From Zygnema cylindricum (Eukaryota > Streptophyta > Zygnematophyceae > Zygnematales > Zygnemataceae): DNA of 64,000 nucleotides. The notes below the pieces were generated by a model that was not told the origin of the DNA, did no database searches, and was given only the letters and a program-made list of their open reading frames with translations. Numbering within the stretch: position 1 is the stretch's first letter; every line of letters starts with the position of its first letter. The position numbers were made by a program, and so were the translations under genes. Below are positions 54,982 to 64,000 of this stretch, one piece after another. The DNA lies in NCBI GenBank assembly GCA_037447655.1, contig JBBHKE010001846.1, positions 314,179 through 378,178 on the forward strand, given 5' to 3'.

Positions 54982-56700
54982 GGTTATGGGCCCACCCTCT
55001 GAAGTGCCAATTTTTAATGGAACAGGGTTCATTTATTGGGAAACCATGATAAAGGGTGCAATAGTTGAAAAAGTTCGAAGATCGGCCTATGAATTGTTTT
55101 TATTATAATGATTTGGGACATACCTTCAGGATATGTCCGTCGTATAAAAGTGCATCTGTTACACAGAATTTCAAAGATGGATGGGACAACAACCTAGTTT
55201 GACCTTCAAGAAGAAGAGAATCAAGTGCTTTCGTGAATGAGAGACAAGACTCGACTAATGACAACAGGCATAAACCGTGTGTTGACGAATTTATTTACTT
55301 ACCGACCTTCTATGTTGTTCGGAAAGAGGTGACAGAAAAGGATTCGATTACTGTCAATATTTCCTATGACAGATTCGTGAGTGACACAAACTTACTAAAG
55401 GAAGAGGCAACTACAATAAGAGAAGTCGAAGGAAGTGAAGGGCACATGGAAGTGGAAGAAACAGGAAAAATTATTATCACCGAAAAAAGTGAGAAAAAAG
55501 AAGAGTGTGGAAAAGACTCAGTTTGTGTGAATTCTTGTGATTGAATGGTGTGTGAGAATGACATAGAGGGAGAAGAGATTCTTGAAGTAAGGGGAGTTAA
55601 AGAAGTGAATTTAAAATTGATAGAAGAATATTCTTTAGAAAAAGAGAACACTAAAATGAAAACAAAACTTAGAGAAAGGGAAAAAGAAGATGATGAGATA
55701 GGAAAGATTGAATTGCCACAAAATGGAGAATTAACATCAGAAGTGGAAAACACTGTGAATTTAAAAATTATTGAACTCAGCGAAAAACCGACAAAATTTG
55801 TTAAGAAAATGAGGCTAAGCAAGAAAGTTCATGAGAGCGGAAAAAATCATAAATTTGGAGGAATATGGAAAATAGGAAAGAATACTAAGAAGAGGAAAAG
55901 GCAGCTAACTGAAAAGAGGATCAGAATGAAAAAATTAAATAAATACAGTTAAGAGAAATGGCAGATTTATGGAAAAAGACAAAAAAATAGTGAGAAAAAT
56001 TACACTTTGTAGAGGTAATGGGAAGGGAAACCATGGAAAAATTACAAAGTCTATGAATTGATTAGAAAGTCATAAGAAAACAAGGAAAAACAGTTGGAGA
56101 AGAAACATGTTACAAAATCGATCACACCGAAGAACGCAACCAGCAACGTTGAGAAAATGTGTGACAGAAAAAATGGGGAGACTTGAACGACCTTTCAAGA
56201 ATTTTTAACGGAATTTTGTGCAGCAGCGTCAGTAACATATATCAAAGTAATGGGAAGGCGTGGAAGTATGTAACAAGGGAGAATGTGCAACAACTGTTTG
56301 ATAAAAGTGTGTAAGAGACAAATTTTCGACAAATTTTGATAACATGGTTAAGTAAACGAATACGACTGGGAATTTGGATTTACTGGAGAAGTGTTCTAAC
56401 ATTAATGACGAAGAGTTTGGCGTTTATGGCATAGGCGGAGGTGGTACAAGACGAAATTTTCAAAAAGGCGGAGGTTGGGAAATGGTAGCAGGCAGCGGAA
56501 ACAGTGGTGATGTGTTATTTTATTTTGCTAATTCTTTGCATGCTGAGTAGTGGAAGTTGTGAAAGAGATTTTTCAATCTCTAAATATTTTTACATCGTTG
56601 CTTTTGCATGTGCCTCCATTAGAGTAGAAAGCTTTGCAGACATAGTGAAGTACTGAGTCTAAAGCTTTAGGGGAGTGTTAACATTGAAAGCTTTAGTTCT
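54982..56700 (+). mobile_element. Type-D gag-deleted copia derivative
   Basis: The primer site GGTTATGGGCCCACC (54982-54996) and gag start MGPPSEVPIFNGTGFIYWET are followed after about 30 codons by a zinc knuckle reading CFYYNDLGHTFRIC (one Cys changed to Tyr). Unfamiliar charged frames come next. No protease, integrase or reverse transcriptase. A GGGGAGTGTTAAC motif near 56690 and GGGGGAGTGTTG near 57036 resemble purine tract/LTR starts, but no matching LTR follows. Confidence 0.7.
55233..55952 (+). CDS. Unknown charged cargo frame, one internal stop
   Basis: Two frames, 55233-55544 and 55545-55952, are contiguous in phase and separated by a single TGA, so originally one protein of about 239 residues. 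It is Glu/Lys-rich, with acidic stretches in the middle (KEEATTIREVEGSEGHMEVE) and a very basic end (GKNTKKRKRQLTEKRIRMKK) that looks like a nuclear localisation signal. I recognise no domain. Its place after the zinc knuckle, where protease should be, makes it internal cargo of the retroelement. Confidence 0.5.
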
Positions 56701-56754
56701 CAGTAGATCAGGCTCTAAGGGGGAAGTTAAACGTGAAAAGGAGCAGCTGCTAGG

Positions 56755-57010
56755 GTTGCGATATCAAAATAGAGCAGTATGGCAGGATAGCAATACACGC
56801 TGCATATTGTATTCGTTCTGGGCTGCAATGTCGATATAAGTGTAGCATGGAAGCATAGCACTACACGTTGCACTTTATATTCACACTGCGCTGCAATATC
56901 AAACTAGCGCAGCGTAGCAGCATAGCAGTACACGTTGCACTTTATTCATATTGCGCTGCGATGTCTAACTAGCGCAGCGTAGCAGCATAGCATTTCACGC
57001 TGAATATTTT
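56755..57010. repeat. ~65-bp minisatellite, four units
   Basis: Four head-to-tail units with the core GCGCTGCAATATCAAACTAG then GCAGCGTAGCAGCATAGC and TACACGTTGCACTTTAT. The third and fourth are the most alike. Units contain the inverted motif AGCGCAGC/GCTGCGCT. Confidence 0.88.
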
Positions 57011-58142
57011 TGGGGTGCACAAAACTAAATTTTCGGGGGAGTGTTGTTTTGAAAAGTCAGTTTCGTGCGTACAAGACAATTCGTGCGTAACGGCTAATTG
57101 GATTTAATATGGAGGTTCGAATGGATTCACGGATTGGGGGAGCGAACGAACGGATATAATGTAAGTGACGTAAAAGACTCATTTAGTGGCGTGAACAAGC
57201 ATTGACAAATGGACGGCGGATCGCAAAGCGATCCGAAGTGGAATAAACGAAATGTTAAAATAGGCGCCGCCGGTACGGCGCAGATTCGACACAGCCAGGA
57301 CAACGCAACTTCGGTTATTTTGGATAAATATGAGCCGCCAGTACGGAGCAGCTGCGACGTTGACAACGCAGCTGACGCAGCTGCGGATAATATGACTAGT
57401 ATAGATTTTGAGTAATGATATTTGTTTAGTGGTTGCTTAGTGGTAGCTTGGTTTTTGATACACGAAGATTGTGGAGATGTTGGTGTAAATATTTTGTACA
57501 ACATAGGTTTGTCTTTTTGCTAATTAGTTTATTAGTGTAGATTTGTTCGGTCTGACATTCCTCAAACTATTCCGGTAAACTTACAATAGTTTAGATAGAA
57601 ACCGTACGGTTGGTATGCCTCCGTACATTCAGTAGTGAACTCTTTGAGTATAACTTGTAGGACTTAGAATACTTTGTTATCGCAGTCAAGTTTATCAAAG
57701 AAATGGCAGACTGTTTTCTGCATCTTTGACCTCTTGGTGTGATCACTCTATTTGGTTCTTTCATGTGAAACTTTGTGGAGTTATTCTATGATAAAGAATC
57801 TATGTTTGTGTGAAGTTTTATTGTATTCCAGTATCTCTGTAAGATTCTATGAGCAGTCTAAGTGGTTAGTTTGTGAAGTTGTCAACTGTTTTTGGGAAAC
57901 TTTGGACCTTATATCTTCTATATGCCTTAGTGGATTAAGCTGTTACTTGAGGAGATTACATTGTACATGGTATAATTCATATTGGTGAATATTGGTGAAG
58001 TTTGAGGTTATTCTGTTTATTTTGGAGTAATCTGTGCTGTCTGAAACACAGATGTTCTTGAGGTAGTCTGTGGGTGTTTCCGTGAGTAATCCATGGCTGA
58101 AATAGGCTATGGACAACAGTTTTTCGTATAAAACAAAAAAAC
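57011..58142. other. Intergenic; small frame 57209-57415
   Basis: The only open frame of note is 68 codons (MDGGSQSDPKWNKRNVK...). It overlaps two short perfect inverted repeats (CGGATCGC/GCGATCCG and GCGCCG/CGGCGC). No domain and no splice support. The rest has no recognisable content. Confidence 0.35.
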
Positions 58143-58642
58143 CGGTACGGTTTGGTATGGATAGTCGCAATTTTTTGTTTGCTTCCCCACTTTTTGTCTG
58201 GTGGAACGTTACCCTTAGTACTGGTCAGATTTGCGACGCTAATCATGACGTCACGTACTTCCACGATACCTAAAGTACAAAGTACAATAATGTTGGATAG
58301 TATGGACCATAGTTCAAAAGTAGGCGTTTTTATGGTAGGCCTTTGGTCGGCGCTTTCATCGTAAGTTGTGTTATGGGCTTTTCATGTGATCTTTTTAGAT
58401 TGCTACTTTGATCAGTGACCGTCCGATCATCCAAAATCTGACGGTGTAAGTAAAATGTTTTGGTTCGAATGTTTTAATTGGTCCGAATAGGTCCGAATAC
58501 AATATGGGTCTTAAGGTCATATTGTATGTTTGGCATACAATAGGCATATTGTATGGGCCTACTTTCACCTATTTTTGAACTATGGTATGGATATTACAAA
58601 ACCTTCAATTTCTGTCGTTTTTTGCTTCTCTGACCATATATG

Positions 58643-58778
58643 ATTTTTTTTTTTTTGGTGAATCAACCGCCCGAATCTGCCCGGCCCCCAAAACTTGGCA
58701 ACCGAATCCGTTTTGGATCCGACGCGGGCGGTCGGGTAACGGTCGGCTACGGTTTCGGGTAACCGTCTGCGACCTCTG
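58643..58778 (-). repeat. Poly-A-linked dispersed repeat, copy 3
   Basis: Inverted relative to copies 1 and 2. A T run (A run on the minus strand) is followed by GGTGAATCAACCGCCCG and GGCAACCGAATCCG, ending GCGACCTCTGCT. A segment at 58226-58290 matches the minisatellite end near 16.1 kb, in the same relative order but with about 330 extra bases in between. Confidence 0.85.
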
Positions 58779-59846
58779 CTCAAAGGTGATGTAATTATTG
58801 TTGCGTAACGTATCGTATCGCTTGTGACTTTCGTGGCGATACATTTTGTTCTCCGATGTTCACGATTTTCCTAGGAAAAACAGTGTGGCGGAGTACTGCA
58901 GCGAATCGTCAATTTTGTCGTTTAAGTTGTTGCAAGTACAACATTTTCGTACTTGTACCTTTCCACGAGCGGTCGATGCTCTACCTGCATTACCTGTATC
59001 GACGGCGTGCATTGTTTACCGAATATTGAAGGCTGTACTGTACTGTGCTGTACCGTAAAGCCACGTCGCAAAATTGAAATCTCTTGTCGCACACGCGTCC
59101 ACGCAAACTTTTTTATCGTAGTGTACAAAGCAAGCCGCTTTGCCACATCACGTTTTCCATTGGCTCCGAAGCTTCAGGAGACGCGGGATATTCAAAGCAT
59201 GAATCCGAATCAGAATACCGTATCCGATATTTCACAAGGGAATTCGTTCTGGGAACCAGGAAAGTAGGAAAAGTATATTTGCTACAGGAGCTTTGTGTTT
59301 AGATTAGTTCAGTACAATGCAATAAAGTACGGTGTTTTGTTTAGTACGGTGTTTTTGTTTAGTACGATAAACTCCTAAGAGAATTCGCACAGTTTGTTTG
59401 TGCGAATCGAAAGTCGCTGAATGGAGGATCTATTCAAACAAAGTCAATCGACGGTTGCTGATCGTTCGTACAAAGTGTATAGCCAGTGGCTTGTTTTGCC
59501 ACGGTTAGAGTTTGGACTTTGGATGGCTTCAGCTTGTGGCCTCGATAGTCGAAATTATAGTTTACAACTTTACACCTACCAATGACACGGTAAACACGAT
59601 CGGACGGTCAAGATTGTCTCCGTAAAATACGGAGGTGAATAAGCATCCCTAATAAACGCATCAAGCTATTGCACAGGAGAAAAAAAAAAAAAAAGAATAT
59701 AGAAGCCTTCACAGAGTCAGCAGAACTGTAGAAGAATCTGTAGAGAGTAAAAAAGCCAAGGAGAAGTTTCAATTGCTGTACAAAACGAGCCCAAGCAAGT
59801 AATAGAGCTTGAAGAAACCTAAAAGAATTGACAGTGCACTCTAGGG
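58779..59846. other. Upstream region of heme oxygenase
   Basis: Holds the presumed promoter and 5' leader of the heme oxygenase gene. Short frames near 58846-59302 lack support. Around 59320-59360 GTACGGTGTTTTGTTTA is repeated in tandem. I cannot place a TATA box with confidence. Confidence 0.5.
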
Positions 59847-62800
59847 ATGGCAACTTTGAGTAGTTCTTTGGTTCTATCTTGCCCTAAGACTGTTGCAAAA
59901 ATTGGCTGTCAGGAATTGACATGTTCTTCCGTACAAACTCTTTCTTTTTCTGGAAGAAAGTCATTGAGATTGCAGAGTTTCTTGCTTGGAGAGGCTTTGA
60001 AGCAGACAACAGTGAATGGTAGGAGTTATTTAAAGAAACCTAACGTTGTAAATATCAGAGCAGAAAGTGGAGGTTCAGCATCTGTGACATCTGAAGCGTC
60101 TGTGACAACAGAAGAGCCTCAGAAGAGGAGACCGAGGCCGGGTGAGAACAAAGGTTTCGTGGAGGAAATGAGAATATGTGCCATGAAATTGCACACAAAG
60201 TAAGAATTCTGGCTTGTCTTTTGATTCATGCACTGGACTTTAATAGTATGGCTAGTATTTGATTAGTATTGTAAAATTATGGTTAGTTCACTAAGTAGTA
60301 GTATAGTAATAGTATGTGAACAATATAGTATTTAGCAATGGTATGGTTGTTCAGTTTTGCTTTTATTCCTTGACAGTGTCCAATGCATATGATTTCAAAC
60401 GCATAATTGAAGAGAATGCATTTGTGCACTTGATGAATTGACGCGATTATGTTCCCGCTGATTTAGTTAACATACCAAACTTTTACGTATTAAATAGGAA
60501 AATAGGTACCCTAATTTAACAATGTCTTTTTTCTGTATGCTCATCAGACACTCGAAATTGCTACTTATTGCAGTTTTTGAACTTTTTGTTGTTCTTTTTC
60601 TTAACTGACAAAGCTTAACTGACTTTTTACTGGCTGTCAAAGCTAAGTCTAAGGAAGACCTGTGGCCCCGATTTCTTTTTGAGAGAAACAGGAAAATATG
60701 CAATCAAATTGAGCAGTGTGCTTTTTCTGTATGCTCATTAGACAGTTAAAATTGATTTTTGTTGTTGACCTGGCAGAGATCAGTCTAAGGACGGTGAGAA
60801 AGCAGCACAGGAGAAGCCCTTAGCAAAATGGGAGCCTTCCATTAAAGGATATGTCCAGTTCTTAGTTGATAGTAAGGAGGTTTATGACACAATGGAGGCC
60901 ATCGTCGAAAAAGCAGCTCATCCTATGTGTGAGAAACTTTACATTTTCCATAAAAGCTATTACAGGGGAATTATACGTGCGCTCGAACTGTCATACTGGC
61001 ACAACAATCATGTTAATTGTACAGAAAAGTGATTTTTTTTGTGAAAAACGTAAAAATCTCTGTAAGATCATGCTGATGTCGTTGCTGTCTGTAATAGCGT
61101 ACGTATAATTAACATATTAAAGCTGGTTTATAAATCTCCATGCGCATAGGAATATAAGCAACATAGGCTGAACACTGTTTTCAATTCTCTTTTTGTAAGT
61201 AATTGTGACTGCTTTATGGACTCCCGTCAGGTCTTTAGACTTTTGTTTTCTTGGTTAACGTTAAGTGTTTTTCTGTACACTGTTTCTGTTGTATTCTTTC
61301 TTTACCATTTGTTTTGGACCAGCAGATGACTTAATCGCCAATCACTCAGCAATAAACGTTCAGTTTTGCGTGTTTGAAGCTGTACTGCATACTAGCCACT
61401 AATTGTTATGGTTATTTTTCTCTACAGTCAGATAATTGTGTATATTAAAGTATTTATGGACATGGTTATGTGTCTATCATGGCTAAAGTTATTGAGCGGA
61501 TGTTAAAGACTTTTTCCACAGCTTTTTTATAACCTGATTCTTGAAACAGCATGATTTAAACATCATTTGTGAGAAGGCAGAAAGTAAGTTTGTCTGCACG
61601 AGTATGTTGCAATTTGTTGAGTCAGACATTTTTCAAGCATGAGTGAAGTTATTATAGCTATAAATATGCGTACATTTTCTTAGGGATAAGCAGGTGTTTT
61701 TGTGGAAGGTCAAAAAAATATATATCACAATGAATGATGTCGTTTTTGGTTATTTTTGCAATATGAAGCTGGAGGCTGGTTTTTTTAATGATGTTTCTCC
61801 GGCTGATATTACTGTTGAAGTTCAAGGCGCCTTTTTACATAGCCCACCGCCCGTTGTTACTAGAGTTAGTGAATTATTAGCGTTTACATTTCTCTAGAAT
61901 TAACCACTGGGAACCGTTTTGTAACATGACTCGTTATGAGCCAATTAATAGTGCTATTAACACCTATTATCTTTAACAGCGATAGATAGTCTAGTTGACT
62001 GGCAATTTTTTTTGACTGTCTTTGCAGATGCCGAGTTTCGCAACACAGGATTGGAAAGGGCTGCCCGACTCGCTACTGACCTTGCCTGGTTTGAATCTCA
62101 AGGAGTTGAAATCCCACCATGTGACAAACTTGGTTCTGAATATGCTAAGTATTTGACGGAGCTATCCGAAACTGATCCTCCTGCATTCATTTGCCACTTT
62201 TACAATGTCTACTTTGCGCACTCGGCTGGAGGGCGCATGATTGGCCGCAAGGTGAGAGGTTTTTCTCTAAGCTGTTCGCTCTTTTTTTCATCCAAATTTT
62301 GTGAGATGGGTTCTTGATGGTGCGGTTCCTTTTTAAGCCTGTTTAAATCTGGTAACAATCTGGCTCAAGAGCTGTGATGATGGAAAGGAAGTTCACATTG
62401 CATTTGCTCATGTATTCTATTTGCAAGTCTTCGCCTGGTCTCATGTTCCCAAGTTTTCAAGTCATGTCGGCAGTTCATAATATCTTCCACTTTGCATCAT
62501 AGCACAAATAGCAAAAGCCTTGCTGTCGTTTGTCCTCATAAAGGGGGATAACCTTATCTCACCTTGTGAGCAGTTTCATTGAATTTATGATTTCTTGTAA
62601 AGGTCGGGAGTTTGGAAATTGATACTGGAGGACGATTATTAACAGAGATTATGAAAATGGAGTAGTGTTATGGCTTTGATGATGCTATGTGGTATTGCAA
62701 TTTAACTAGTAAACTTTTTGGGGAAGTAAATATCTTGTGTCTGGAACAAAAAGTTACACTCTAGGGAAAAAAAATAAAAATATATGCCCTCCACTCATAA

Positions 62801-63435
62801 ATGACATTATTTTGTTCCAGATGGCAGAAATGATCCTAGATGGGCGCGAGTTGGAGTTCTATAAATGGGATGGAGAACTTCCAGATCTCTTGACGGCTGT
62901 GAAGGAGAAACTCAATGCAGTATCTACTGTAAGTTGTTCTCTGCGTCACCCTTCAAAGACAAATGTTTAAGGTTTTTCTAAGGTTTTTTTAGGGCCGTAG
63001 GTCTTTTGCAGATTGTTGCATGTTCCAGAACTCTCATAACGTTAGCCTCTGGTTTTTATGGCCAGAGTGTACAAGACACTTCTGATAGGGTGTAATTACA
63101 TGATGTGTTTTACCCTCGTTTTGAGGGTAAATTGTACAATTCTCACCGTTTTTGGGTATATCGATGTATGGTTTGTCCCGAAACCGGATGGTTTACCCTC
63201 TGCATTAGGGCAATTTTTTTCAATGTAGTTTACCCTATGTCTTATTGTTGACAATTGCTATTTTATTTTCCGTTGTATTATTCTGGGGTATTTTATACTG
63301 TTTATTGATGCCAAAAACTTTTGGACAATATTTTGTGTACAGAGTTGGACACGGGAGGAAAAAGACCACTGCTTACAGGAGACCGAGAAATCTTTCAAAT
63401 ATTCTGGCAGTATTTTGCGTTTGCTCGTCTCTTAG
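59847..63435 (+). CDS. HY1: Plastid heme oxygenase (HO1/HY1 type)
   Basis: Ferredoxin-dependent enzyme opening heme to biliverdin IX-alpha, the first step of phytochromobilin synthesis, in the plastid stroma. Five exons: 59847-60199, 60777-60928, 62028-62251, 62821-62928, 63343-63435. All junctions are GT-AG and in phase, giving 309 residues. The first ~75 residues are Ser/Thr/Leu-rich with few acids, a chloroplast transit peptide. The mature protein has [20 protein letters not shown] with the proximal heme His at about 116, [20 protein letters not shown], the distal-helix signature [32 protein letters not shown], and ends [18 protein letters not shown]. It is somewhat longer than the Arabidopsis protein, mostly in the N-terminal region. 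No defects seen. Confidence 0.96.
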
Positions 63436-64000
63436 ACACCTCTTAGGGAAAGCGGAAAAAAAACACTTCTACCATATTTGAAGTAGAGGCCAAAACGAGA
63501 TCCTGGCCGTAAAAATATACTCTGGATAGAAAAAAAATACCTTGGATAGGAAAAAAGACTGATTCTGGTAAGAAACTAATGTTCGAGGGAGTTTTTTGTA
63601 GTTAAGGCTGTAGCTCATTAATGTCTTTGTTACAAGAATATGGATGTGATTGGCGGATAGATATTATAATAAGCAGGCGAGAAAAGAAAAGATGATCGAC
63701 ATCTGTGTAGAGGACGGTTTTTCGTCTATTCTTCTTTTCGTCTTTTCTATCTGCAGTTTGGGGATGCTGTTGACAGTAGTAGCTGTTCAAAAATAGTCTT
63801 ATTGCTGGGAACTTTTGGGGATTTTTCTGGGCTGGTTGAGAAAAAATAACCATCCACTTGTGTAACATCATCTTGTCCATTATATTTTTTGATGTTTTGG
63901 ATGTTTGTCATTTACAAACTTCCATTGCAAGAAAAAGTGGAAATAGGAAAAAATCTCCCCTGAAATTTGGCCGATAAATTTATGCCATTATATCTTGGGG
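63436..64000. other. 3' flank of heme oxygenase
   Basis: Contains the presumed 3' untranslated region. I see no other gene, repeat or RNA. Confidence 0.6.

Noticed and set aside
15852-57010. A CRISPR array as explanation for the regular tandem repeats.
   Set aside because: The repeats are contiguous without unique spacers and the genome is a eukaryotic nuclear one.

Overview
The window is nuclear DNA of a green plant, probably a non-seed streptophyte. The evidence is spliced GT-AG genes for a plant RPD3-type histone deacetylase, a plastid-targeted heme oxygenase, a plant-type mTERF protein and a DAP3/mS29 mitoribosomal protein, plus a plant tRNA-Pro. The species cannot be fixed from the sequence. 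Two 10-N gaps (1291-1300, 29940-29949) show it is a draft scaffold.

Region 1 (1-15.7 kb) is gene-bearing. The histone deacetylase (minus strand) runs into a damaged, gapped left end. A 666-bp Tourist/Harbinger-like MITE sits upstream of it, then tRNA-Pro(AGG), then the seven-exon DAP3 gene (plus) and a single-exon mTERF gene (minus). DAP3 and mTERF are convergent and both serve organelle gene expression. Region 2 (15.8-22.7 kb) holds an inactivated Crypton-like tyrosine-recombinase transposon (recombinase followed by a GCR1_C-type domain). It is flanked by direct copies of a poly-A-linked repeat, with a 62-bp minisatellite and a small foldback element nearby.

Region 3 (22.7-57 kb) is a nested stack of LTR retrotransposons. 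A Ty1/copia lineage with LTRs of about 1 kb appears as several elements and fragments. A Ty3/gypsy element carrying a DNA cytosine methyltransferase fragment was split by two successive copia insertions, each at a CTAGA-type target. The copia elements share three unusual traits: a primer-binding site matching the anticodon arm of initiator tRNA-Met, a gag start codon inside that site, and an antisense tRNA-like module in each LTR. Two copies are gag-only derivatives that keep short in-order pieces of pol in one long reading frame. Most inactivating changes look like C-to-T or G-to-A changes, as expected for heavily methylated DNA.

Region 4 (57-64 kb) returns to genic DNA: a third copy of the dispersed repeat, then the complete five-exon heme oxygenase gene (plus). 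The host genes do not form an operon or pathway. The interest lies in the mobile DNA.
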